A stretch of 64,000 nucleotides of DNA from Epiperipatus broadwayi (GCA_028023455.1 JAQFVV010012507.1:4078015-4142014), one strand, 5' to 3'; shown: positions 25,541-37,857, counted from the stretch's first letter. Notes: a model not told the origin generated them from the letters alone. Made by a program: numbers and translations.

Positions 25541-26723
25541 TTAAGACTTATACAAAGAAAACAATTTTGGAAAACTAGAATTTGGATTTTAAAAAATGAA
25601 TCAAATCCACACTGGCGAGATTGTTAATGTTAATTTTAGTTGGCTAATGCAAAAATTGAGTAGAATGTTAGCAGTTTATTACCCCAGATGGCGTGGGGGT
25701 ATGAGAAAAGAAGATCATTAGAAAATGACCTAAATAATTGGAACAACCCATAAAAAGAAAATACATATGTTTTGAGTGATAGAAGAACTGGAGTAGACAA
25801 TGAATTCAAGAGACTAAGATAGAATAAAACCCTCTATGATTCATAAAACAGTCAAACTACCCATAAAATAGGGGGAAGAATATGGTTGTTTATTGTAGCT
25901 GAGCACATAGCAGATACAAAGAAAAAATGACAAAAATATACTAAAAACTGAAAATTGTGAATGAAAAAGCACACCAACAGCAAATAATGATCATTAAAGA
26001 GACAAATACATATAAGGGATACCTTTGACTGCAGCTTAACTGACTTTTTAATGCCTTTTAAATAGAGCTGTGAAGCAAGTGACTTTCTAGTAGCAGCTCC
26101 ACCTTTCTTGAATGAATATATTATGTACAATAAAGTCTTTACCATAGAGGAACAAAAATAGTATTTAGCAATACTTAAAAGCTTTAAAGACATCTTACTT
26201 TATATAGCAACAATCAGCTAATCTTTGAAAAAAAATAACATTTAAATTAGATATTGAGCACAGGTTCTATATGTATGTTATAATTGTCATCTGGAAAAAA
26301 AAAAACAGCTTTTTTTTTCACACATTAAAAAAACCAAATCTATATGCTTATTAGAATTAATAATAAAAATACTTCAAATTTATTTTTATTCTTGAGTCTG
26401 TAAGAACATTTTTTCTTACTCTCGGATATTTTTCTTTTAATTATAATAACGTATTTATAACCAATAACTGTAAAAGATTGTGTTAATTTACCTCTTAATA
26501 TTCTTTGACTATCTTTCAATATAAACTGCCATCATTATTTGAAGTTAAGGGACTAAGTTTCTCAAATAAAACTTTATATAAACAATAGATATTCAAACTC
26601 AAATATATCATAAATATCACTATAAAGTTCTTACTGGTGTGAGGTGTTGTCTCAGTACAGCATATTCTTTAAATAAAAAATGATTTTTAATTTAAACAAT
26701 AAAATATATATATAGTTTTTCAT

Positions 26724-27014
26724 TTGCAGAAATACTTTTGTATTATTTTTGCAAGTAATAGTTCATTTCATCATCATATTAAAAATGTTGCAAATAAAGT
26801 TTCATCATCTGTTATATTTGATCATAATAAATCTTGTCAATATGGATTTAAATTTGATTATAAAAATATGAAAATTATTCATATTGAACGTTGTCATAAT
26901 AAACGTAAAATAAAAGAGGCTATGTTGATTTCAAGAAATCGCCAAATGTTAATGAATCGCCAGTCATCAAATGTTAAGGTAACAGATATGTGGGAAATCT
27001 TAATTGAACTATAG
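26724..27014 (+). pseudogene. PLE GIY-YIG endonuclease C-terminal fragment
   Basis: A 96-codon open frame whose middle part (SVIFDHNKSCQYGFKFDYKN, then IIHIERCHNKRKIKEAMLI) matches the end of PLE endonucleases, where H/DH.xxxxHxFxWDxxxIL is followed by a RRxxEAxxI helix. The GIY and YIG strands are absent, so it is a short 5'-truncated piece. Short TA runs lie on both sides (about 26703-26714 and 27137-27154), as for the other PLE copies here. It sits in the Ig-gene intron. Confidence 0.6.
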
Positions 27015-27058
27015 GTATTGTTAAAGGTTGTCTCGTTTTGATTATTCAATGTTATATA

Positions 27059-27100
27059 GTTGATAAAGACTACAAAATGTATAGTCAAAAGTACTTCTAA
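27059..27100. repeat. fragment related to the foldback at 48.7 kb
   Basis: GTTGATAAAGACTACAA and TAGTCAAAAGTACTTCT both occur, in this order, in the foldback element at 48651-48773 (opposite strand). This suggests a dispersed MITE-like family. Confidence 0.55.
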
Positions 27101-27136
27101 AAGAATATAATTTATGTAAATTGAACTGTATTTTGA

Positions 27137-27229
27137 TATATATATATATATATATTGATTTGTATATTTAATATATTGTGAAACGAATACAGATATCAAA
27201 CTTTATATATATATATATATATATATATA
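27137..27229. repeat. two (TA)n tracts
   Basis: TA runs at about 27137-27154 and 27205-27229, to the right of the PLE fragment. Confidence 0.85.
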
Positions 27230-27857
27230 AGTATCATATCAAAGTCCTAATATTTTAATAGCAAATAAACTGTAAATGTAAAATAACCATTTATGTTCAC
27301 AGGGACGTAAATAAAGAATTATTCAAAAAACAAGTACTAAAACTTTTTACATAGAGGATTTATTTCGGCTAATTGTAACGCATTTTAAATTCAGCCTAAA
27401 TAAAACTGCCATCCACATAAAAACAGAGAAGAAAATATGTAAATGTTTGTTTTATGTTTACTTTTAGTTTGATAAAAGAAATTATTATGCTATAAAGTAT
27501 TAATTATTGTCTTATTATTACAAAATCCTATAACCATTTGGTGAAGGAGTATATCTCAACATTCATGAATTATAATAACCAATTTTTTATATTAATTAAA
27601 GATTAAATTTAAAAAATATTTAATGGATGAAATGCAAACGCTAAAATTCATGAATCGTGGCTTATCACATGTTCTGAAATTCACTTCTGACAAAGTTCAA
27701 AACTTCCAGTTAGAAGTGCGTATGAAAATGTTTAAAAGCAAATGTGTGTTTTGTTAGTTATTTGTACGATTTAATACCAATGTCAATACTTTATTGTTTT
27801 ATCATTATTATAATAATTAATATATAACAGACATTTTATTTGATATATATTATTTAG

Positions 27858-28169
27858 GTCCACCTGCTATTAAAATAAATGATAACGGACTGACACATAT
27901 AAAGGGAATATCCCCAAATGAACCCATTATTATTGTATGTATTAGAAGTGGTAGTGTAAAAACGGATTTGAAAATCACACTCAACGGTACTATTTTAACT
28001 GGAATTGTCAGTAAAGAAAGCCACAATCATATTGCTAATTTGGCGACTGTTATTAAAAGAACCGTTTATACATTTACTGAAGAAAATATACAAATGTTAA
28101 TAAAATGCGAAGCAACAGTTGAAAACAGTGGATCATATTTTCACCAAGAAGTTAAGCTTAAAATTAATA
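27858..28169 (+). CDS. immunoglobulin-like domain exon 2
   Basis: A 312-nt exon, acceptor TATTATTTAG and donor AATA|GTAAAT, phase 1 at both ends, so it keeps the frame of exon 1. The product begins GPPAIKINDNGLTHIKG, has a first cysteine in IIIVCIRSG (about residue 34) and a second in MLIKCEATVENSG (about residue 85), then EVKLKIN. Cysteine spacing, the strand-B-like ..VxC and the terminal V-x-L-x-I strand fit an Ig-like domain, although the second cysteine lies in IKCEA rather than YxC, as in I-set or C2-like domains before an NSGxY-like turn. With exon 1 this makes a tandem Ig receptor or adhesion-type protein. No further exon was recognised downstream. Confidence 0.7.
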
Positions 28170-28537
28170 GTAAATATTTTTTTAGTATATATATATATTA
28201 ACATGTTTTACTCTCAAAAAACAAAAACATATTACTTAAAAAGCTGTGGTTACATAAAAAAAATTTCATTTTGTAGGATAGTCCATAGACAACATATTTA
28301 AGTATTTAATAGGGATCTGTCAAGGAATAGTTAAGATTTCTTAAATGAAAAACATAAACCTTTCAACTCATCACGGATGTATAAGTTACAATCCTAGTGA
28401 GTAATGATTTATTTTCAATGCCTTAAAAACAGACTGTTGAAAAGATTCTCACTTCTATAGTGGAAATTGTTCAGTATGTTTTAATGATTGTAATAGAAAG
28501 TGAAGATAGTAGTATATGCTCATGGAAAAAAGATGAC

Positions 28538-28540
<3 letters not shown>

Positions 28541-28633
<93 letters not shown>

Positions 28634-28765
28634 GCTAGCTAGCTAGCTAGCTAGCTAGCTATCCACCTATCTATCTGTCTATCTATCCATCTATCTATCT
28701 GTCCATCTATCCATCCATTTAACCAACCATATATCCATCATCCATCCATCTATCCGTCTATCTAT

Positions 28766-28816
<51 letters not shown>

Positions 28817-28953
28817 ACTATCTATCTATCTATCTGTCTATCTATCCATCTATCTATCTGTCCATCTATCCATCCATCTGTCTCTCTGTCTATTTATCTA
28901 CCTATCTGTCCTATCTGGCTGTCTGCCTGTCTGTATATGGGTCTGTCAGTCTT

Positions 28954-29001
<48 letters not shown>

Positions 29002-29110
29002 CCTACATATATATATAAATGTCCCTCTATCCTTCAATCAATCTATCTATCTGTATATCTATCTGTCTGTCTGCCTTTCTGTCTGTCTATCTATCTGATG
29101 TCTGTCTTTC
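28541..29110. repeat. (ATCT)n/(AGCT)n/(TCTG)n microsatellite block
   Basis: Starts as about 23 perfect ATCT units, passes into about 7 AGCT units at 28633-28661, and then into degenerate ATCT, CCATCT and TCTG units to about 29110, with a second pure ATCT array near 28765-28815 and a third at about 28957-29000. Open frames reading YLSIYLSI across it are artefacts of the repeat. Confidence 0.95.
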
Positions 29111-30115
29111 TGAGATTTAATCTCATAGAATCAAACTTCTTTTAGATAATTTTATGTATTTATAACATAATAATTCACAGCCGTTTTTGGTTCAAAATTA
29201 TAAATTTTTGTTGTACATCATAATATTCAAAACTACTAGTCCGTATTAGTATAATAATGATTAAATTACTGTGATATGTTAATAATAACTATTAGAAATG
29301 TACTTTAGAAAGATGATAGCTTCATTTCCTTTCATTCAATCAACTTTTGTTTTTCCAAAATAAAATTTCAAATTTAAATATTTTTTTTAAAATACAATAA
29401 AATAATGCCATTAGCAAAATGTAAGAAAAGTATGTATAAAAAATATATTTTATTAGAATTCCATAATGAAAGCAAATTTTAATTAGAATTTTCATTATAT
29501 TATTACATGGTAGTCAAAATTATACTATTTCTACAACATTATTTATTCATATTCAATTCTGAAGAGTTTTTCATTTCTTGTAATTTATATTTATCTAATT
29601 TAATATCAGATTCTTATTTACCAATCTCATTTGAAGATCAAACTCTTCTCTCCCAATTTAAAGTTGTTTTTTTTATATTTTGGAATACTTATAAAACTGT
29701 TTAACATATATCATATTAATCCTTATAATATTATCATTTATAAGTATAAATTTATGAATTATCAATATTTATTAAGTATTTTATCCTATTGTATCCCACT
29801 GTATAAAGTTCAAAGTTCTTCAATATTGAACACGTTTAACGTTTGTCATTTAAAAAAAAGTAATTATATTAAAAAATATATATTGTTTTCAAAATTTTGA
29901 TTTAGCATATTGTTTGTATTTGGTTTAAACTCTAAGGTTAAGTGGAAAATTTGCTCATAATAAATAGTATTATGGGATTTTAAATAATAAGGTGACAACT
30001 TTTATTTTACATGTACATATTCAAAAGTTTTTACATACAAATGATAGTTCTAAATTTTGTTCAAACTACGCACTCTCAAATAAAGCTATTATTTTAAAAA
30101 TTCTATTTAATAAAA
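29111..30115. other. AT-rich DNA, no gene recognised
   Basis: Two overlapping open frames at 29.5-29.9 kb (60-90 codons, rich in I, L, F, Y) have no family resemblance. No Ig-like or membrane exon could be supported. Confidence 0.4.
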
Positions 30116-30120
30116 AAATG

Positions 30121-30672
30121 ATTTTTTTTTATTAAGGAAAAAAAAACACAGGTGACAGATCACCTGCTACATGATGTTACAAAGTGTTCAATGTTACAAG
30201 GTAAAACAATTATTGATGATCAGGTTTACAATGTAAATACACTCAATAACAAATATATCCATAAAAGAGTTGTATAATTTTGCTTAATGTGTATCTATAC
30301 ATGGACGAGCACAGATCTGCACTGCCCAATAACAATCCATCAAGGGGGTGCAACAGCCCATCAGAGTGGAATGGCACTGAAAACTTTGACTCGGTACCCT
30401 CCTGGCAGGTTTTTCGGAAGCAGCAAAAATTGTCAACAGCCCACACCCATAAACCAGATCCCCAATGGCTGCCATCATCAACCCCTGTGGAAGAAATAAG
30501 GAGTGCAGAACCATGCCCTCAAATATTACAAAAAAACTATATTAATGTTACAAAAATATTTCTAGCTGGAGTGTCTAGCATCCAGTTTGTCAAATGAATT
30601 TATCTGTGGTTATGATCTTAATAAAAGAATTGTTCGCTTTTATTCTTTAAATTTCTCAATCCTTATTAAAAG
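30121..30672 (-). other. GC-richer 3' region of a minus-strand retrocopy
   Basis: Much richer in G and C than its surroundings between about 30280 and 30520. Read on the minus strand it ends at 30121-30140 with AATAAA-like sequence followed by an A-run, as the 3' end of a retrotransposed transcript would. Open frames occur on both strands here but none has a motif I recognise. It follows directly after the minus-strand reading frame at 30.7-31.2 kb. Confidence 0.4.
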
Positions 30673-31165
30673 TTATTCATTAAGTGACTTCAGTGAAACA
30701 GTTGATTTTTCATCTTCCTCATCCGTTAAATCCAATATATTATTATAAGCCTCCTGCATAACGTTATCTACCCCATACTTTGATTGTAATGCCTCTTCAT
30801 ACTTAAATTCTTGGTTATTAACATTAAATAATTTGTTTGACGTTCTTCTCTCATTAGTTTCAAATTTAAATTTTATAGATTTGTTCTTATTAATCTGATT
30901 CGCTTTTAGATAATGTTTTCAATTTTAAACTGTTATTATTCAGTTTCACTTTTTAGATAACGTTGTTTTCAATTTTAAACTTTTCGAAGCCTTCAACTTT
31001 TTCTTTCCCTTGTGATATTTTGGGTGACATATAGTCCTAATCACCTGACGTGTTTTCTTTGTTAAGTGGATTCTCTTCTTCCATCAGTTGTTTATTTATA
31101 CTGCTGTTTTCTTGATTCACATTTTCCCCTCTATTCTTCACTTGATTTGACACATTCTCTGCCAT
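30673..31165 (-). pseudogene. broken acidic reading frame of unknown family
   Basis: A reverse-strand ATG at 31165 opens 42 codons rich in N, E and Q (MAENVSNQVKNRGENVN ...), ending in TAG. The same style resumes after shifts and closes with KLFNVNNQEFKYEEALQSKY, VMQEAYNNILDLTDEEDEK and LKSLNE before a TAA at 30673. The even amino acid mix in these stretches looks like real former coding sequence, unlike the random frames around it. Family unknown; it could be a retroelement ORF1/gag or a processed pseudogene. Confidence 0.4.
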
Positions 31166-31199
31166 TTTTGTTTTCACAAAGATGTCAGTTAAACCCTTG

Positions 31200-33160
31200 A
31201 GGCTGTTAGGAAACTAAAAGTTTTCTTCATTTTGATAATAACACTTAAAGGTAATGACTTTACCCTCAGTTTAGCTTCAAAATTTATTTTATATTTTTTA
31301 ATTTAAAAAATTAAATATCTTATTAATTTTAGTTTTTTCGGTTTTAATTGAAAAGTAACATTATATCCTACAAATCATTAAGATCTAATGTTAAAGCTTG
31401 AATTTCCTAAAACAACACCTTTTTTTTTCAAATGTTAATCAATCTCCTAAAAATCGTTCCAGAGTTAAACTTTCGCTTTTCTCATATAACTTGAGCATGT
31501 TTTTTTCTTATTCACACATTTTATCCATAATTTATTTTTAGAACTTTTATTCTGTGTTGAAATTCAGTTGAAAAATCAGCAATTAATTTAATTATTACCT
31601 CCCCAAGTGTTATTTTAGTTCAACTTTTTAACTTTTTACAGTAATATCTGTAAGACCAGTTTCTTGTTTTACTCATACATTTTCATTTAAAAGCATGCAG
31701 TTAACATCACTATTTAATATTATAGCACAGTGCTAGTGAAGAGGGGTGGTTACTTTTTCTTTAATAATTGGATTATATATTTTTTTTCATTTTGCTGAAA
31801 TATTTTTTTTTGAATATCAAGAATATATGTAATACTTTTAAAGTTTCTATCCTCTTCTATAAGTTTTCTTTCCAAACCGAAAATTATATATTTTTTATGT
31901 CAATATTAATTTATTTTCTATCATTTTTTCAAAATTTCAGGTTTTTATTTTTTTAAAAAATGATTCATTTATTAAATGTTTTTGTGTTCTCTCTTTTCTT
32001 CTTATACTGCCATGTTTCAGTCAAAAATTTAATAATGAATATGTGTTATTTTTTATACTAACTGTTTGCTAGCAGTTCTCTGTGGACTGACTTATTTTCA
32101 AATTCATTTGATTCAAGTCTTTTAAATATTTCTCAACAGTTTGCAAGTTCAGAATTAAATTCACATGAGTATTTAAGGTTTATAAATATCAACTATTAAA
32201 ACTGCATTTTTTTACCTTTTTTTTTCTAGATTTTCATTTATTTCATTTCACTTACCAATGGTTATGTCTTTTGTTAAAAGTATTAAAATAGTGCAGTTAT
32301 GAAATACATATTTTCAGCCAGCCTAAATATAATCCAATTCATTTTTTCTATTAGGATACTTCCATGTTAATTCTTGTTTGCAACTTTTCTGAAAATGGAA
32401 ATTTATTAAATATATATATATTATAATAAACTATAGAAAGTAATCATCCTTTTTCCACAAGTGCCATTAAACACTGGTGTTCAATCTGCAAAGATACTCT
32501 TGTCCTAGCCACAAAATAGAGATTTTAAGGAAATAAGAATGGCCATCTTATTTCCAAACTGAAATGTAATTATAAAAGCCAATCTTAAGTGTCTAAAAGT
32601 GAGAGCTAAATTTGTAAATCATTAACTTTAAATCCATTTCTTGTTTTTAATATTTTTATTAGCACATCTGAAATTTTAAATTTACTTTGTATCAATATTA
32701 AAAGATGTTAAATTATACAATATTTGATAAATTTTACAAGCCTTGTGTTTTAGATTGTAAAGGTCTTTATTTTGTGGCTGAGGTGAGAGTATGATTGCAG
32801 ATTGATCACTAATGTTTAAGGGTGTTTCTGAGGAAATAATGATTACTTCCAGGTTCAAATATGGGACGTTCAAAACACCGATCTCTTGGGCAGAGAAGAA
32901 CATACTCGGAAAATATGTATGTCCAAACGATAGCTATAAAATATATAACTAGCGTTACATTTCCAGAACATACCTTCTTCTCAACTGTTGAGTTCAACAC
33001 CAAGTTCAAAGCACCTTTTTGTTTTGTGTAAACATGGGCGCCAGCTATTTATTCAAAAAGAATAAACAACTCACTTTGAACAATGGCCACTAACTCAACA
33101 CCTAAGTTATACTGATAGATTAGCTCAGCTACTTGTAATCACTAAAAGATTATACATAAT
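31200..33160. other. AT-rich DNA, no gene recognised
   Basis: Small open frames only. A minus frame near 32.81-33.01 kb contains a hydrophobic stretch (VTLVIYFIAIVWTYIF) but no supporting splice or family signal. Confidence 0.35.
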
Positions 33161-33167
33161 TAGTGGT

Positions 33168-33252
33168 GAAAAGAATTAATAAAAGAATTGATGAAAAGAT
33201 TGGTAAAAGAATTTGTAAAAAGAATTGTAAGAGAGATTGGTAAAAAGAATTA
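33168..33252. repeat. degenerate purine-rich tandem repeat
   Basis: AAAAGAATT/AAAAGATTGGT-type units repeated about six times with substitutions. Confidence 0.7.
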
Positions 33253-33259
33253 ACCGACA

Positions 33260-35675
33260 AATAAAATTTAAATTTTAAAGACCATTTATTTTAATTAACA
33301 TTTACTATTTTTAAACATTTTATAAATCTAATATAACACACGCACATTTTAAATTAACACACTATAAAACATCTTATGAGAAGCATAAATAATATCTGCC
33401 GTTTATAAAATCATATAGCATTCACAAACATGCACATCAATAGTTCATTTTATGTGTGCTTATAGAGTTCAAATTACTTGTCTCTGGAGGTTTTACAAAT
33501 TAATGCAATGGCTACTATAGAAATAAGAATATAAAATATTATTACCTAGGATTTTGAATGTGAATGTAGAACTTCGTTTTCTTTGGTTACTGCTTTAGGT
33601 GAGAATATTTCCAGCTGGCTGGGACATTTCCTTGAGGAGTTTCATTATTATTCACTTCTATTATTATTGGAGACAATTGGATATTGATGGAGATTCTTCA
33701 AGATGTTACGCAGTCATTATTTAAGATCGGGTATATTGGCTGTTTTCATCGGACTTCAGGCTGGAGAGACTATGTTTCCTGTGGGTTTTTAACACTGCAT
33801 TTCTGACTGATATATAATAAACTGACCTCTGATAGAATTAACTCAACTGATTGTCCTCACTGACTATCCGATAAAATTTTTCTATTTATACCTGCAAAGT
33901 GTTTTTTTTTGTTTTTATATCCACCAGCAATATCTGTTGTTGAAATTCCATTGATAATCTCATGTTTTTGAAGATAGTTTAATTATTAATAGCCATACAA
34001 ATGTGTTGTTTTATATTTTAATTAATAGCCATCACTGTGTTTTTAATGATAACTTCCATTTATTTTTTAATATTTAATATGCATTCATTTATTTTTATTT
34101 ACAATTGCACATATGTACACACATATATAACTAGTTTTAAGATTACTTTTTTTTTAATTCGAATGAAAAGAGAATTATATTTTAAACTTTTTAAATTATA
34201 TTTCAACTAATAATAATAAACTCTTTGCTATTTTTTTATAAAACTTTTAGTTTGACTTTTCTGATGCGAACTCCCCCTCCCCCCTTTTTAATTAATCAAT
34301 TGCAACTTTTATTTTAAATGGGATTTTAGCATTCAGTTCCACCTTATTTTAAAAAATCCGTATTATTTTCTCTCGAAATTTTGGATAATACAAATAGCTA
34401 ACTCTTTTAAATTTGATAAAATTAAATTTGCAATAATTATTCATAGAACACAGTGTTTCATCGATTTTTCCTGAGAAAAACTCTTCTTGCAGTTTAAGCT
34501 TCTTTACTAGCCATCACTAATAAACTGGGTACATTTGGATGAAAAAAAAAATTATGAAGTTGGTCAACTTTTGGATAAGAAAGGTGGTGCCTAATATAGA
34601 AATTTACTCACAACTCATTTTGTAACAATATTATAAAATTTGATAAAGTTTCTCATTCAGGAAACAGAATGGAAAAAATAATATCAAACTTAAATTTTTG
34701 TATTGAAAAATTGCCTATTGAACCCGTGGAGATATCTCAAGATAACCAATGATGACAAGCTTTTAAAGGACAGATTAACCTTCTGTACTCTCTCCATCTT
34801 TTTCTTCTCCTCCTGAATGATTGACTTGCCAAACCATTTATGTCTTATATTTTAATTGTTTGATTACCTGTTGTTGTTTTTTTAAAAAAAATTATACATT
34901 CCCACTTCACAAATATCGTGTGGGTTTATTTACTATATTCCTGCTTGTGGAAATTCCCCTGAAAGAATAAAATGAAGGAAAAACTTTTTTTAAATAAAAA
35001 AAATGTACAGCAACCTAACTTCAAATCCAGAATCTTGACTGAAAATTGGTCACTATGAATGAATTATAAAACAAATTAATTCTTTAAAAGAGCTTTCCAG
35101 CGAGATAACACATGATAATTATTAGTCAATAATTAACCCTATAATTAAAACTCATAATTAAATCTATACATACATGCATCAGCACACACATACAATTCTA
35201 GTTAAACCGATTGATCAATACTTTGATTAATTCTTAATTTTTTATATGACAAACTGATTTTATTAATTATTGTATTTTAACTTATTATTGTAAAATTACG
35301 ATTGTCTATTTTCATTTCTCCAAAGTAGTTTCACAATTTAACCCCCCCCCCTTTTCATTCCAATCTCCAAAGTATTAAAATAATTTATAAACATTGTCAA
35401 CCCATAAATTTCTCAATTACGTCTTTAGCTATTAAATTACCTTATGAATCAATATTAAATAAAATATTTTTTTTGCTTTTTATGATAAAATGTTTAGTTT
35501 GCATACTAAGTAAAATTGCACAATCCATAAGAATATGACTTTGATTCAAACTTAGCATTGGATAGAAAGCTTGTCTGTTAAAAAATATATAGTTCATTAG
35601 GAAATTTTATCAAACACTGTCATACATAATTAAATCTAAATCTAATGAAACTTTGGGCAAACCCAAAGACTACAA
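33260..35675. other. AT-rich DNA, no gene recognised
   Basis: No open frame over 60 codons. Contains a C-run at 35342-35350 and scattered poly(T) and poly(A). Confidence 0.4.
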
Positions 35676-35692
35676 CATATATATATATATAT

Positions 35693-35981
35693 GATCAATA
35701 GATGGCATTTTACCAAAAACACCGTCAAGCGTATGTTTGTTTACATAAACATCAGAGTAAGCATTCACTATCTCTATCATTAATTCCACCTTCAGATCAT
35801 GATTTCAAGCTGATTTGCTAGCTTGAAATCATGATCTGAAAGTGGAATTAATGATAGAGATAGTGAATGCTTACACTGACGTTTATGTAAACAAACATAT
35901 GCTTGATGGTGTTTTTGGTAAAATGCCATCTATTGATCATAAATACAAGCATTAGAAAGTTTAACTTGTTTTTTTGTTTTT
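35693..35981. mobile_element. snap-back relative of the 405-bp ribozyme repeat
   Basis: Two 119-bp arms (35693-35811 and 35820-35938) are almost perfect inverted copies around an 8-bp loop. The right arm continues to 35981 into the TTTTTGTTTTTCA end. Each arm is the 3' part of the 405-bp repeat unit: GCTTGAAATCATGATCTGAAAG is present but CTGATGA is not, because the fold breaks inside hammerhead stem II. (TA)n borders both sides (35677-35692 and 35982-35998). Confidence 0.85.
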
Positions 35982-36094
35982 CATATATATATATATATGT
36001 CCACAGATGGCGTCCTACCAAAAACACCGATCAAGCGTATGTTTTGTTTACATAAACATCAGAGTAGCATTCACTATCTCTAACTATAATTCCA

Positions 36095-36138
36095 CTTTCA
36101 GATCATGATTTCAAGCTATTTGCTATCATCAGTGAAAG
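36095..36138 (-). ncRNA. hammerhead ribozyme motif, unit 1
   Basis: Reverse strand: CTTTCA (stem I), CTGATGA, AGC/GCT stem II with loop AAATA, GAAA, a short stem III in the palindrome ATCATGAT, then C and TGAAAG (stem I). All core bases are intact. Confidence 0.8.
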
Positions 36139-36499
36139 ACAGGAATAAAGAAACTAGATCTAAATACAAACTCTGAGCATTTATGAAACAATTTCTATTC
36201 AGCTTGCAAGCGTGAATTTTTTAGACACGTAATGTCTTCAAACTCAGCATAGCAAACCAGATAGCTATATGGGTCTGATCTCAGTTTGGCATCACCACAT
36301 AGTAGAAGCCTCTGCAATCTATATCATTGCAAGAAAGACCTCAAATGTACATTTATGATAAACAAAAATGCAAGTTAAAAAACTTGCTAATGCTTGTATT
36401 TATGTCCACAGATGGCGTCCTACCAAAAACACCGATCAAGCGTATGTTTTGTTTACATAAACGTCAGAGTAGCATTCACTATCTCTAACTATAATTCCA

Positions 36500-36543
36500 C
36501 TTTCAGATCATGATTTCAAGCTATTTGCTATCATAAGTGAAAG
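36500..36543 (-). ncRNA. hammerhead motif, unit 2, core mutated
   Basis: Same layout as unit 1 but the core reads CTTATGA, losing the conserved G. Probably inactive. Confidence 0.65.
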
Positions 36544-36904
36544 ACAGGAATAAAGAAACTAGATCTAAATACAAACTCTGAGTGTTTATGAAACAATTTC
36601 TATTCAGCTTGCAAGCGTGAATTTTTTAGACACGTAATGTCTTCAAACTCAGCATAGCAAACCAGATAGCTATATGGGTCTGATCTCAGTTTGGCATCAC
36701 CACATAGTAGAAGCCTCTGCAATCTATATCATTGCAAGAAAGACCTCAAAGGTACATTTATGATAAACAAAAATGCAAGTTAAAAAACTTGCTAATGCTT
36801 GTATTTATGTCCACAGATGGCGTCCTACCAAAAACACCGATCAAGCGTATGTTTTGTTTACATAAACATCAGAGTAGCATTCACTATCTCTAACTATAAT
36901 TCCA

Positions 36905-36948
36905 CTTTCAGATCATGATTTCAAGCTATTTGCTATCATCAGTGAAAG
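36905..36948 (-). ncRNA. hammerhead ribozyme motif, unit 3
   Basis: Intact CTGATGA ... GAAA core and stem I on the reverse strand. Confidence 0.8.
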
Positions 36949-37452
36949 ACAGGAATAAAGAAACTAGATCTAAATACAAACTCTGAGCGTTTATGAAACA
37001 ATTTCTATTCAGCTTGCAAGCGTGAATTTTTTAGACACGTAATGTCTTCAAACTCAGATTAGCAAACCAGATATCTATATGGGTCTGATCTCAGTTCAGC
37101 ATCACCACATAGAAGAAGCCTCTGCAATCTATATGTAAACAAAACATATGCTTGATCGGTGTTTTTGGTAGGACGCCATCTGTGGACATAAATACAAGCG
37201 TTAGCAAGTTTTTTAACTTGCATTTTTGTTTATCATAAATGTACCTTTGAGGTCTTTCTTGCAATGATATAGATTGCAGAGGCTTCTACTATGTGGTGAT
37301 GCCGAACTGAGATCAGACCCATATAGCTATCTGGTTTGCTGTGCTGAGTTTGAAGACATTACGTGTCTAAAAAATTCACGCTTGCAAGCTGAATAGAAAT
37401 TGTTTCATAAACGCTCAGAGTTTGTATTTAGATCTAGTTTCTTTATTCCTGT

Positions 37453-37496
37453 CTTTCACTGATGATAGCAAATAGCTTGAAATCATGATCTGAAAG
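37453..37496 (+). ncRNA. hammerhead ribozyme motif, unit 4
   Basis: Stem I is 37453-37458 with 37491-37496 (six Watson-Crick pairs). CTGATGA is 37459-37465. Stem II AGC/GCT is 37467-37469 with 37475-37477, with a U-U mismatch below it. GAAA is 37479-37482. Stem III is very short, within ATCATGAT (37482-37489). The expected cut follows C37490. The ends are open at stem I, so this is a type I hammerhead with minimal stem III, the form known from animal retrozymes and PLEs. The palindromic stem III favours action as a dimer. Confidence 0.85.
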
Positions 37497-37857
37497 TGGA
37501 ATTATAGTTAGAGATAGTGAATGCTACTCTGACGTTTATGTAAACAAAACATACGCTTGATCGGTGTTTTTGGTAGGACGCCATCTGTGGACATAAATAC
37601 AAGCGTTAGCAAGTTTTTTAACTTGCATTTTTGTTTATCATAAATGTACCTTTGAGGTCTTTCTTGCAATGATATAGATTGCAGAGGCTTCTACTATGTG
37701 GTGATGCTGAACTGAGATCAGACCCATATAGCTATCTGGTTTGCTATGCTGAGTTTGAAGACATTACGTGTCTAAAAAATTCACACTTGCAAGCTGAATA
37801 GAAATTGTTTCATAAACGCTCAGAGTTTGTATTTAGATCTAGTTTCTTTATTCCTGT

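Larger units (their letters stand above)
22891..27857 (+). other. intron between the two Ig exons
   Basis: About 5 kb, starting GTAAATTA and ending TATTATTTAG. It contains an old minus-strand LINE derivative (23.3-25.5 kb) and a PLE tail (26.7-27.0 kb), which is usual for introns in repeat-rich invertebrate genomes. Confidence 0.6.
36001..37134 (-). repeat. 405-bp tandem repeats, three units, minus-sense
   Basis: Units start at 36001, 36406 and 36811 (CCACAGATGGCG), exactly 405 bp apart and nearly identical. The third stops at about 37134, where the orientation flips. Ribozyme sense is the minus strand. The left end abuts (TA)n. Confidence 0.95.

Noticed and set aside
28460-28642. Open frame reading YLSIYLSI
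   Set aside because: Translation of the (ATCT)n array.
32809-33009. Hydrophobic minus frame as a membrane protein exon
   Set aside because: One hydrophobic stretch only, with no convincing splice sites or related sequence.
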